From: Phoronis australis
Lineage: Eukaryota; Phoronida; Phoronidae
DNA: 47,085 bases
Assembly: GCA_002633005.1 (NCBI GenBank)
Contig: NMRA01000865.1
Location: 67,328-114,412 of the forward strand
Direction: 5' to 3'
This document shows positions 1-8,918 of the stretch, piece by piece. Under the pieces are notes generated by a model. That model saw only the letters and a list, made by a program, of their open reading frames with translations, was not told the DNA's origin and searched no databases. Positions within the stretch are counted from its first letter, which is position 1. Each line of letters starts with the position of its first letter. Position numbers and translations under genes: made by a program.

Positions 1-20
1 CCCCCCTAAATCCGCCTATG
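1..20. mobile_element. Right end of a hAT-like miniature element, cut by the window edge
   Basis: The first 20 bases match the right terminal inverted repeat seen at 2543-2562 and 35672-35691 (CCCCTAAATCCGCCTATG). Those two copies are complete elements with 5-bp target duplications, so this is the tail of a third family member whose body lies outside the window. Confidence 0.6.
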
Positions 21-587
21 ATACATATGGACAACAAAATTGTTGCAGCTACTCGTACTACAATGATAACACATTAGTAATAATTTTGAATTTGCCTTCC
101 GATTCAAAGCTCTTGATCATGGGGCGCCGTACCCGGCCAAGTGGTATTTGCGTAGATGACAGGATCGTTAAGACGATTAGGGAAGGCTTTATATTATGTT
201 ACTCATCGGCATTGATCACACATGGTGGTTGCACCGTAGGGAAACTAGGGAGTCTAGAACTAAGCTATTACAGAGGCGAGAGAGCTCCCAAAAAGTCACA
301 GTGGCGACCGTGACTAAGAAACAAATCAGCAGAAATAGGTTTGTTTTCTGATTTTGCTTGCTGGCTTACGGTAAAAGGCAGGCCTTTTCAAATTTGGAAT
401 TGAAAGTGTTCATCAAATACAGGTATGGTTTTCATCCAGTGTCCAATTCGATTGTGGATTGGTGGAATGATATGCATTCGTGTTCATTGTGTGCGTTTCC
501 GTCCTTTTAACTTCAGTAGAAGCCGATGGTAAGTTAACTATAGGCATCCCTCCGTCATTGCACAAACAAAAAAATTCAACTATGACT
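21..587. other. No gene or repeat recognised
   Basis: The open frame at 86-313 starts at TTG, has no recognisable domain and no splice context. I see nothing else in this stretch. Confidence 0.4.
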
Positions 588-905
588 GCGTTTCCTTGCT
601 CTTAAAAAACACCGACGAGCACGTTCCCTATTTTGGAGAAAAGTAGATCTAAACCCAATAAAATGGTCAATTGAGATAGGCTTCGAGTCTCTTGTCAGTA
701 GTGTCAATGGTGCACAGCCTCACACACTTTATACGAGCAACTAACCTGTTGGAAAAGATTTCCAATATTAGGTACCACAATTCCGAAGGTTCGATACTCT
801 GAAGGTTCATTACTCAGAAGATTTGCCACCTTCGAAAGTTCACTACTTCGAATGTCCACAATTCCAAAACCAGAACTCGGACAGTTATTTTCTTCTTAAA
901 TATAC
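588..905. repeat. Dispersed repeat R1, copy 1
   Basis: About 318 bp that match 21766-22085 at roughly 90% by eye. Both start at GCGTTTCCTTGCTCT and end at TTCTTCTTAAATATA. The 21.7-kb copy sits between two tandem copies of a larger unit, so R1 is an independent mobile or duplicated segment. It has no coding potential that I recognise. Confidence 0.7.
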
Positions 906-1064
906 ATGTAAGCACGGCCCCAGGAGTCGCTTAGCATTGTATTCAGGTTCTAATTCACACCCTTGCACATATGCAGTAGTAAGACCTAGCTCAGATGAGT
1001 AGGAGACACCTTTGTGCAATGCTCGATTGGCAGCCAGTAAAGCCAGGATTCGAACCCAGTCTCC
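906..1064 (-). repeat. Possible tRNA-like or SINE remnant
   Basis: The minus strand near 1048-1060 carries a perfect RNA polymerase III box B (GGTTCGAATCC). On the minus strand a box A should lie at higher coordinates, and that side is occupied by the 141-bp miniature element starting at 1065. The likely reading is a tRNA-derived repeat whose head was cut off or displaced. Evidence is limited to one box. Confidence 0.3.
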
Positions 1065-1205
1065 CGTTCAGTAACGCTAGGACCTCGCTAAAAATCAATA
1101 CTTCGCGAGATTACGTGAGATATTGCCGTGTATTTCATATGAGAACACGTGACTTAGACTAGGTTTTAGCTAGGTCCTAGCGTAGGTCCTAGCGTCTACT
1201 GAACG
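1065..1205. mobile_element. 141-bp MITE, copy 1
   Basis: The ends are inverted repeats: CGTTCAGTAACGCTAGGACCT at the left (first base shared with the flank) and AGGTCCTAGCGTCTACTGAAC at the right. An inverted copy of exactly the same length lies at 42762-42902, with the same interior (a GCGAGATTACGTGAGATAT stretch). Two copies of equal length with inverted ends indicate a non-autonomous DNA transposon. I could not fix a target duplication with confidence. Confidence 0.75.
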
Positions 1206-2245
1206 CACACCAGCGCCCGGTCTCCAATCTTTTTACTCGAAATGGAACTCGAAATTAGGTTTGGCATTTTCTACTCTACTTTTGGGCGAACTCAAGATAA
1301 GTGTCTATTATTCTATGTTCGATTACACAATAACTTACGTAGATAATTTATTGCCCTTAGTTCACAGTTTGTAAACCCAATATTAAAGCAATAAGTTCGA
1401 GTTTGAACTCGAAATTTCGAGCTTTTACTCGAGTTTATAGCACGAATATAAGGGTCTTCAAGGGCAAACTTGAACTAGAAACTCCTATGCGTAAACTATA
1501 ATGTATTCGAGCACAGTCTGATAACCAATTATCCTACGTTCGCACAAAAGGAGCAGAGAAATTGCCAAAAATATTTTCGAGTTCGTTTCGAGTACAAAGA
1601 TTAGAGACCGGGCCCAGTTCTCCCAAGCAAGAGTCCCGACCTCAAACTACTGAGCTCAGTACACAGCTCATTACTCTCATTGTCATAACAAACGTGAATA
1701 AATTATTGTATTTGTGTCCATTCAGTAACCATTTAAAGGCTGTGCAAAAGTTGACTAGTTCTTAATACATTGATTTCGTTGTTTACAAATGAGCTCGGTT
1801 CCAGTCACTGCCAAATCGTCATTCTTGAATGTAACTAACGACTCATTCTCAAGCACGGACAACATCTAGGGCACGGGTCAGGGCTGCGGCGACCAACGGT
1901 TTCAGTTTAAGAAGACTGAATGGGGCTCACTGACTTCGTGAAGACTGGCAGGGACAGGGTAGCCTGCTAACTACATTTAATTTCGACCCGCTGCGCGCGT
2001 GGTTCCGGTGCGTGAGGATCAGACGCAGCGGCACTAAACTTTTCAGTCGCGCTGTGAAATGATACGACCTTGACATGGATTTATTGTGGTTGATAATTCA
2101 TTAATATTTCCACTCCATATTTTTTATAATGCAATAACGTTCTCAAATTCCGAGTTTGTAAGACATGCGGGCAATTTCGCAGGTGTATGAAATCCAAACA
2201 ATTACATATCAGTACATGGGCGTTGGTTGTTTTCGCTATAGGTAC
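1206..2245. other. Intergenic, no gene recognised
   Basis: Contains AT-rich single-copy-looking DNA with several TTCGAGTTTGAACTCGAAA-type short palindromes near 1220-1600. No coding frame with a domain or plausible splice structure was seen. Confidence 0.4.
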
Positions 2246-2562
2246 CAGTGGCGGATCTAGGATACCGTAAGGGGTGACCCAACATGTTGACTCAGGTAAT
2301 TGGGCAAAGCACGTGTGCATGCGCAAGGCCGGCCTGAAAGTTGCTTGGCCGGTAATGAGGACCGTCAGCTCGAAAAATCAATCGAAGAACTAAAAAAAAA
2401 ACGGTGCCACAGTTCCGCCGCGGTCTCACTCTGAGCCCTCCCTCCCCCTTCATCCGCTACCGGTTCTACAGTTACTGAACTCAATCTTTCCTCACCCTTC
2501 TCGTTATTCATTTTGGTTGCGGCAACCAAAGGGGGGTCACCTGCCCCCTAAATCCGCTTATG
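2246..2562. mobile_element. hAT-like MITE, 317 bp, with 5-bp TSD
   Basis: The left end is CAGTGGCGGATCTAGG and the right end, read in reverse, is CATAAGCGGATTTAGG. The element is flanked by GGTAC at 2241-2245 and GGTAC at 2563-2567. It shares subterminal sequence at both ends with the larger element at 33723-35691, which is flanked by CAGCT on both sides, so the 5-bp duplication is a family property. CAGTGGCGG-type ends are common in hAT elements. A 5-bp duplication is unusual for classical hATs (8 bp) but fits the hAT5 group. Assignment to superfamily is inference. Confidence 0.8.
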
Positions 2563-3130
2563 GGTACACCGTTCAGTGTATTTATTATTCATTTTTGCAT
2601 GTAAAAGTGTAAAAATTACACCTGAGTTGAAAAAGTTAGATCTTTTCGTAGTAATAAACATTAGAAGTAGTGAACCTTCGTAATGACGAATCAAATGGTG
2701 AGTAGTGGGCTGTTCCCATTTCCAACGACGTAAGCAACTTTATATAATTAGATAAAAAAATTCATCACATTTTTCTCCGAGAGCTAATTATTTCTGTCCG
2801 AGTAGGTCTAATCACCCATTTAAGCATGCTGGTTTGAAAAAAAATAAAGGAAGTAACCCAAAAACGTTTTGGACCACATTACATCCGAATTGCTCGTTGC
2901 GAGCAAACGTCACAGCAACCTCATCTCTGACATCATTGATTCCGTCTCATCTCAAAAACATAGAGCTGAGAGTCATCGTTGTGTATACAAATTTCCCTTC
3001 CCCCTGATTAAGCTGCGTCAACTGGGGGCCTTAATGAAAACTCCACAGTGTCGACGGACGTTTGTAAAGTATTAAAGGTCCACCGTTCAAGAAATTCGAA
3101 CCACCCCCTGCGCAATGCTGGCAACGGGCC
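2563..3130. other. Intergenic, no gene recognised
   Basis: AT-rich DNA without a recognisable gene or repeat. The short frame at 2869-3075 starts at TTG and has no domain. Confidence 0.35.
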
Positions 3131-3176
3131 TGGTGTGTGTGTGTGCGTGTGTGTGCGTGTGCGTGTGTGTGTTTTG
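3131..3176. repeat. (TG)n microsatellite
   Basis: An interrupted TG/CG dinucleotide run of about 45 bp. It explains the Thr/His-rich stretch of the antisense open frame over 3008-3583, which is not a gene. Confidence 0.9.
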
Positions 3177-3431
3177 GTGTGGGTGAATGTTATTAGCCGA
3201 GATTGCTGTACCAAATAACTTTTTTCACGAGACCAGAGTTCTCTGCACAGTGCTGCAGAGAGGCGAGTTCCGTAACGCGAGTTTGGCGACTGAGACCACG
3301 CAACAACACCTGAAAGGCGCATCGCGAGTAAACTTGGGATTTTACTTGGGCGTACGCTCGCCAAAGGGCCGCCTGAAATTGATCGGTGAGTCTGGAATAT
3401 TGAGTTAGGTGGCACTGAATAGTTAGGCTGC

Positions 3432-3469
3432 GGCCCTACTCCCAAAATATTAAAATTTTGGGGTAGGCC
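3432..3469. other. Short perfect-stem palindrome
   Basis: GGCC..CTACTCCCAAAAT on the left pairs with ATTTTGGGGTAG..GCC on the right, around a 5-base centre. Stem of about 16 bp. No copy elsewhere in the window was noticed. Confidence 0.6.
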
Positions 3470-4183
3470 AAGTTTGGGGGCATTTTGTAGGTGGGCATTG
3501 CATGTTGGCTCAGTGAATGTGGTTTGTTTGCATTTGTGAACATGCTGAGAATAAAAAGGCCACTTTCTCGGCTGCAGCTGCACTCTTCTTCAAGATGGTG
3601 GCCCCCGGTTGCAATTGTGCATTGCTGGGTAGCGACTGAGAAATTGGCCGCGATTTCAGCTAGCCCTCAAACAAGCCAGGTTTGCAAAAAAACTAGTTAG
3701 TTGACAGTACTTTTGGACCAAGTTCGGAATCTGTAGGAAATTTACTTTCAGAATCTATTGTTGGTTTTAGTCGTGCATCGGCAGGAATGTGGTGATTTTA
3801 GGGTGAAAAGTGCTGATTTTGCATTTTCTTGCCCTTATTTTTCTTAGTTCAGTTTGGTTTCCACTGGGAGTGAAAGGGTAAAAAATACAAGAGAGTACAA
3901 AGTTTCTATGCTCATCTGTAAGGCTTGTGATGTGAAATGACTCAAAACTTTTCTTTATTTGCATGCAGTTTTGACACAGTGAAAAAAGGGTAAAGAGTCC
4001 ATTGACGTGTGTTCTGATAGGCAAATCCCAATGAGAACTGTTCAGTGCCTCCTTATGTAAGAAAACGTAAGTTAGCGGCACAGTGCTGCGAGCAGAAATA
4101 ATACTAAGAGAGAGTAGTCAAGTGCCATTTCCGTTTAAGCTGCCATGAAGATTTATCGCAGCAAGCGTTTTCCCGGCGTTACG

Positions 4184-4748
4184 AAAGGATTGTTCTAAGA
4201 TCTCCTCGACCCCCACACCCTCTACCCACGACCCACAGCCCCGATGACCCCCTCAACCCACCTCCTACAATACCCGAAGCCACGGGGTTCGGCTCTGTCA
4301 GGTTATCGACTCACCTTCGGTTTCGCTGGGTCTGGCTGGTATTAAGCAGTGGAGGATTTAAAGGAGGGCGGGGAGACCAAGGGTACCAAACAGAAAGCAA
4401 ATAACAAAAGTGTGAAATTATGTGTAAGTAACGTACTCTTTCCATAAGTTTGAACAAAGACGTTGATAGCCACTCCTGGAACTATTTCCGTGACAATTAA
4501 CAATAGTACACTTACAATCCGCCATTTCAGATCTCGTTCTTACGCCACTTGTCGTTTTTAACTACCAGCTTTGAGCCAAAGCAGGTTCGTGTAGTTAAGT
4601 CTTATGAGAAAATCATCCAGCGACTTAATAAGATCATATAATTTGTAAAAAGCCCAAAGGCGCCTCTATTGCCGCAGGTCGAGAGTGCTGTGGGTCGTGG
4701 GGGTCGTCGGGCGTGGGGTTCGCGGGGGGGGGGCTTAGAACAATCCGC
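4184..4748. mobile_element. 565-bp foldback element inserted in gene 1
   Basis: The ends are inverted: GGATTGTTCTAAG near the left end and CTTAGAACAATCC at the right. The subterminal parts are C-rich on the left (CCCACGACCCACAGC) and G-rich on the right (GCTGTGGGTCGTGGG), so they also pair. ACG flanks the element at 4181-4183 and 4749-4751. The paralogous site in gene 2 (about 15690) reads GCTACGGAACGTG with a single ACG, so it is a natural empty site. The element therefore inserted after the duplication, or was lost cleanly from gene 2. A 3-bp duplication is typical of PIF/Harbinger, but the target is usually TWA, so the family is unsettled. Confidence 0.8.
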
Positions 4749-4888
4749 ACGGAACGTGTCTCTATTTCAACTCATCATCCATTATCACCGTTAGCATTAC
4801 TGTTTAATTAAAAGCCCATTTTGAGTGAAACAACACTCATCATACGTGAAATCCACTTGTAATTTGTACACAATGTTTATCTTTTCAG

Positions 4889-5039
4889 TGTTGACTGTGT
4901 TGACGTGGGAAAAGACGGGATACTCTTCCGTGGCAGGTATTATACTGTGCAAAAGAGTTCTAAAGGATTTTATATGGAAGGTTTCAAAATGAAGAGCAAA
5001 AAAGTGGATTATTTAGTTTGCGACTGTATACCAGTTTAA
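4889..5039 (+). CDS. Gene 1, last coding exon of secreted Thr/Cys-rich protein family (partial gene)
   Basis: The exon begins after a pyrimidine-rich acceptor (CTTTTCAG, AG at 4887-4888), enters in phase 2, and ends at TAA 5037-5039. It encodes 49 residues beginning VDCVDVGKDG and ending VCDCIPV. It aligns end to end with the last exon of gene 2 (15834-15984) with the same length, phase and stop. The shared residues include the first Cys, the RGR..TVQK core, the KMK segment and the terminal CDC. One Cys present in gene 2 (RGRC) is Tyr here (RGRY). The frame is intact, which argues against simple decay. The upstream exons of gene 1 are not visible in 1-3226 and may lie before the window. By homology the exon is the C-terminal half of a Cys-rich extracellular domain; its function is unknown. 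Confidence 0.65.
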
Positions 5040-5185
5040 AAAGAATAAGACTGAGGAGCACAGGTGCTAATAGATAGGATGCAACAATGATAAAGAACTT
5101 GACCTTCTTCAACACGTAGCTCCGGAGCAACTAAAGATATTGTTGAAGGTATAACGTTGTCAATAATCACTATGTAAAATATCGG

Positions 5186-5191
5186 AATAAA
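5186..5191 (+). terminator. Polyadenylation signal of gene 1
   Basis: AATAAA lies 147 bases after the gene 1 stop codon. The matching place in gene 2 (16118-16123) reads AATTAA, so the signal has been lost or altered there. Confidence 0.6.
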
Positions 5192-5240
5192 GTCATTATA
5201 TTAAAACATAAGTGAATGAGACATTGATTCATTTAAACCT

Positions 5241-5834
5241 GAATGAGCCACAGTATTGCACTTTACATAATGTTTTTCATACCAATGGATTTGGTTTCTT
5301 TGACTGTGGCTTTTGTTTTAAAGTGGCATAGAACGTGAAACAGAATAAATTGCATTATTCAAAGTGGCTCTCTGCCACTCAGACAGAAGTCAAACTATTT
5401 GCCAGGCACATTTACAGTTTGTTCACAAAGATTTTGAATTTCTGTTCATGTTAAAACATTTTTCATTAGTTTCAAATTTGGAAAAAATTCGATCTGCAAG
5501 CTGCTGGTCACTTCGTCGACAATCCTCCCACACAGCAAAGCACGTCTGCTTATTTGGCGTGACAAGACATAAACAAGGAGCATTTCCATAATACGGAAAA
5601 TGTGATCTTTGGCATTTGATGTGAACAAAACAATGGTGACTTCAAGCAGTGAACAGTTCGACTTCTTTGAGTGAATGCGCGCATATATATTCTTAGAAGT
5701 GAAGAATTTGAAAATTGAATGAGATGAAAGAGCTTGCATTTCGTCTGTGTTTCGAGAATAATGAATCTGATTATTTTGCTATAAATTCTCGGAATTTATA
5801 GAAAAATTACAGTGTAATATTCAAAGTGAACAGT
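5241..5834. other. Between gene 1 and a MULE-like element, no gene recognised
   Basis: Two overlapping open frames on opposite strands (5364-5591 and 5446-5739) lack domains and splice context. I treat the stretch as intergenic. Confidence 0.4.
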
Positions 5835-5844
5835 TCTTACGTTA

Positions 5845-6353
5845 AACAGTGACCATCGTCCTACTGGCCCCGACAGTAGGACAGTGGAGCTCTTATAGGC
5901 GCTTCATACGCCGGAAGCTTTTCGGCGAATTGTCTTGCACTGACTAAAACTTCAAAGTCACATTGTTATAAATACCTTTTGCTCACAAAGGGATACCTTA
6001 GGAGGTCATCCATTCCAAGTATGCAATTCGAGGGGACGTCATACCACCTGGCGCGCGCAAAGTTCAAAATGGTGAGTTACCGATTTTGGGAACGGAACGA
6101 GGGACTGCTCGAGAAAAAAAATTTGATAACGAGAGTATTTGTTCGAGTTGGAAGGAATTAAATACATCGACAGCCTTCTAAGGAGTCCCTCTATGCGCAA
6201 AAGGTGTTTATAACAAGATAGCATTTATGTTTAAGTCAGTTCCAAGGTGCGAGGCATAATTCGCCGAAAATCTTTCGGCGTATGAAGCACCTATAAGAGC
6301 TTCACTGTCTCTACTGCGGAGCCACACTAGTAGAGACAGTGGCCATTGTCTAC
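5845..6353. mobile_element. MULE-like foldback MITE, 509 bp, 10-bp TSD
   Basis: The terminal inverted repeats are about 90-95 bp. The left arm contains GAGCTCTTATAGGCGCTTCA followed by TACGCCGGAAGCTTTTCGGC. The right arm, read in reverse, contains AAGCTCTTATAGGTGCTTCA followed by TACGCCGAAAGATTTTCGGC. Each arm also holds its own small hairpin (GTCCTAC/GTAGGAC on the left, GTCTCTACT/AGTAGAGAC on the right). TCTTACGTTA flanks the element at 5835-5844 and 6354-6363. Long inverted repeats plus a 9-11 bp duplication are the signature of Mutator-like elements. No transposase is present, so it is non-autonomous. Confidence 0.8.
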
Positions 6354-6363
6354 TCTTACGTTA

Positions 6364-7009
6364 GCATCCCGAAGAACAAGCTTTGTTTAAAAGGTTCCAC
6401 GCCTCTTTTTTAAAATACCAACTGTACATTTGGCGTACGATTCGTTGACGCGAGAACCTAACTGAACGAAAGATTTTGCGAGATATTGCCGCTGATGGTA
6501 CTACAAATGAAGCACACGATCACATCAGTGTCCTTCGCTAGATTCTTGCGTTTACAGAGTTCCATTCGTGTCTCACCCACAGGCGTCCTCAGCTTCTGAT
6601 CGTCTCCAGAACAATATATATATAAATACTACAAGGTGTGACACTCGGGACAAGGAATTCCACAGGTGATTCACTTCAGCCGTCCATATCAAACACAAGA
6701 CTCGATAAATTTACACAAAACAGGGTTTCAGCCAACCATTAGCAATTGTTCTTTCTTCTAATACCATTCACGGTGTCCTGCTCCAGCGAGATCGCAACAA
6801 ATTCGCGGTAAAAGCACATAAATGTTCTAAAAAAAGCCCACGCATCAGTCCTCCCTTGACGGTTCGTTGAAGGTAAGAGGACGGTACGGAATTATCAGTT
6901 ACTAATGGCCGGTTCATCACAGAAGGTTACTAAATTGTCTGGATAAGCGTGGAGTTATCGATGTCGTGACACTCCGTGACAAATCCGCAATTGCCGTACC
7001 GTTCTTGAC
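6364..7009. other. Upstream region of gene 2, nothing recognised
   Basis: No gene or clear repeat. Similarity to the gene 3 upstream region begins only at about 7010. Confidence 0.4.
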
Positions 7010-7373
7010 CTCATCCAAGTTCGTGAAGGCGAAAACGCTCAAGCGTAGTGAAATGACCCATACATAACAGTGTCACTGTAAACTGAGCAGTGGGTGTTTC
7101 TTAGCTCACACGTAACTAAAGTAAATCTTACATGTGACAGAGATACTACTGGAACACCTGCTGGACGTTTAAGATATGTGAATGAACCTATTCGCAGAAT
7201 TGACCTAAACCAATCCCAAAAATGAAAAAACTAACGTACCTCATTTAGTTAGCGTAACTTGCTGTAAAAATAGAAAACGTTCATCCAGTCACGTAGACTT
7301 GTTTGTGACCATTTTAAATAGTTTGAGAAACAACAAATTGTCTCAGTGTTCGAGCCATCTTGAGTGACAAATC
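7010..7373 (+). promoter_or_regulatory. Promoter region of gene 2 (duplicated with gene 3)
   Basis: The segment aligns with 43575-43976 upstream of gene 3. Both contain the GAAAACGCTCAAGCGTAGT-like block and the TTAGCATAACTTACTGTAAAAATA-like block. The position of the gene 3 TATA box (TATAAATA) reads TTTAAATA here (7313-7320), and the gene 3 CCAAT reads CCAGT here. Transcription would start about 30 bases past the TATA position, giving a 5' leader of about 25 bases. The gene 2 promoter looks weaker than that of gene 3. Confidence 0.5.
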
Positions 7374-7394
7374 ATGTTTTTGTGGACTGTTTTG
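7374..7394 (+). CDS. Gene 2, exon 1 (start of signal peptide)
   Basis: ATG at 7374 opens a seven-codon exon (MFLWTVL) that ends in phase 0 at a strong donor, GTAAGT at 7395. The exon is too short to be found as an open frame. Three facts support it. The same structure recurs at 43977 in gene 3 with the same phase and donor (MFVWAIL). It joins in phase 0 to the acceptor at 8008, giving a continuous hydrophobic stretch. Non-coding changes between the copies outnumber changes in the exon. The chosen start is the only ATG shared by both copies. Confidence 0.65.
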
Positions 7395-7584
7395 GTAAGT
7401 TTCTTATAACACCACAATACTGTTTGGAGTAAGGATGTTATATATTGTTGACATAAAGTGGGGGAAAAAGTATTCAAAGGAGCAGTAAAAAATAACTAAA
7501 TCACATAGCCATTGTCCCAGACAAATTGATCGTTTTCTACAATCGGTATCATTATAAGTCTCGTGTTAAGTATAAACAGAAGGA

Positions 7585-7727
7585 ATGCTAATAATATGTC
7601 AAGTGTGGATGTCTTCAACCCCAAACGCCTCTTGCGGCTCAGCAAAAAATAATTTAACTTAAATCAGCAGTAGCGCAGAAAAGAACCCATGAATTCGGCT
7701 TGAATAACTGTTGCGCCAGGTCCCAAA
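7585..7727 (-). mobile_element. tRNA-derived SINE in intron 1 of gene 2, tail lost
   Basis: This is the older, more decayed partner of the SINE at 44165-44425. The head on the minus strand keeps GCGCTACTGCTGATTTA and a degraded box B. The part corresponding to the GAGGTCACCCTC..AATAAATAA tail of the gene 3 copy is missing. Because both paralogues carry it at the same intron position, the insertion predates the duplication. Confidence 0.55.
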
Positions 7728-8008
7728 GCAGTGCATAGCATAGTAGCATAGTATTTTTAAAATATATTTTGTTAAAAACGCTGGCCTTTATTTTAAAGAA
7801 TGGCTAGCAGACAACTGCGAGATTTGGCGATTTGTAACAAATCAAAAGCAACGAATGTTGTTTTATAGCTGTGGTCAAAGTTGAAAACTTAAAGAAGCAT
7901 GTCCCAACCAACAGTTATACTCAGACTGCATTTTTTTCGGCCGTAAAACCGATAACGCCTCTTTGACCGTTTTATTTTTTATCTAAACTCCATGTACTTT
8001 CTGTATAG

Positions 8009-8430
8009 GTAACGGTGATTTTCGCCAGAAATGCCTTCTCCCAGAATACTATATTTACAAGTAGGCCAACGACGACAGCCTACCCAGACACTACCACAAA
8101 AGAAAAGACGAGTGAGTCAACGACTACAGCCTACCCAGACACTACCACAAAAGCAAGGACCAGTGAGTCAACGACGACAGCCTACCCAGACACTACCACA
8201 AAAGCAAGGACCAGTGAGCCAACGACGACAGCTTACCTAGATACTACCACCGAAGCTATGACGAGTGAGCCAACGACGACAGCCACTACCATATACACTA
8301 CCAGAAAAGCAATAAAGCGTAAACGATGTAAAGATCGCAAGATGAAAAAAATAACACAGATCCCCGGAGAAAATGGTTCTTTTATAAAGCTATTGGTACC
8401 ATTTCAACCATACAAGTGCTCGTGCAACAG
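8009..8430 (+). CDS. Gene 2, exon 2: signal peptide end, Thr-rich stalk and first Cys motif of a secreted protein
   Basis: The exon opens after CTTTCTGTATAG (AG at 8007-8008) and closes at a strong donor (CAG/GTAAGT at 8431). It is 422 bases and leaves in phase 2, matching the phase of exon 3 at 15834. Joined to exon 1 it gives a hydrophobic N-terminus (MFLWTVL then VTVIFARNAFSQ), a convincing signal peptide. Next come four 51-bp units (8069-8272), each coding a 17-residue unit like TTTAYPDTTTKARTSES, dense in Thr/Ser/Pro and so a likely O-glycosylated mucin-like stalk. A basic stretch (KAIKRKRCKDRK) follows, possibly a furin-type cleavage site, and the exon ends with YKCSCN. The DNA repeats are nearly identical, so repeat number may vary between individuals. 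The protein would be extracellular. I do not recognise a named family; the C-terminal Cys spacing suggests a cystine-knot-like fold, which is inference. Confidence 0.65.
8069..8295 (+). repeat. 51-bp coding minisatellite in gene 2 exon 2
   Basis: Four complete units begin at 8069, 8120, 8171 and 8222, with a partial fifth. Units 2 and 3 differ at few positions. The multiple of three keeps the reading frame, so unit gain or loss would only change stalk length. Confidence 0.9.
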
Positions 8431-8900
8431 GTAAGTAATAACTTTTTGTTGTTATACGCCCACCTATACACATGTGGATGCATCATTGTCATCTCTGTTA
8501 GGGAGTCCATTATCAACACTTGATAATCAAGTCAGTGCACTCATCGCCAGAAATTTGTAACATTCTTGATCATCTAGGTGACGCTTAGCGCCATAACCCC
8601 AACCAATCATAAGAACGCATGGTTAGTTAAAAGTCAGGAAGCTTGGGCAACAGTATCGTAATTGTGAGCTTAAAGTGTTAGACCGGGATCCCATAGCTTT
8701 TTGGACATGAAAAGGTAACCAATTTTCTTTTGTGCCATAGTGCTCTATGGATATCCTCATGTTTCGAAATGGCAGTCTGGCAGGTTTGCTCTGGTGGGAG
8801 TGGTCAGGGGAGCCAAGAAAACGACACTTGAATATTGAGCAAGATCAATGTTTCTGGTAATCACTTAAAACTGCCGTCGATACCTACATGTACTACGTCA
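8431..8900. other. Start of gene 2 intron 2, no feature recognised
   Basis: Intronic DNA between exon 2 and the tandem array. Nothing recognised. Confidence 0.4.
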
Positions 8901-8918
8901 ATCCACTGTATCAAAATT

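Larger units (their letters stand above)
3227..4888 (+). repeat. Gene 1: duplicated intron segment upstream of the last exon
   Basis: This stretch aligns with 15370-15833, the end of intron 2 of gene 2. Shared blocks include the TCTCTGCACA..TGCTGCA..AGAGG region, the GAGTAAACTTG..GATTT..ACTTGGGCG region, and the GATTTATCGC..GCAAGCGTTTT block just before the splice acceptor. Gene 1 carries extra sequence, including the inserted element at 4184-4748. It shows that genes 1 and 2 arose by segmental duplication, not by retrocopying, because intron sequence is shared. Confidence 0.75.

Noticed and set aside
3008-3583. 191-codon minus-strand frame
   Set aside because: Crosses the (TG)n tract, is not ATG-initiated and is antisense to the duplicated intron of gene 1.
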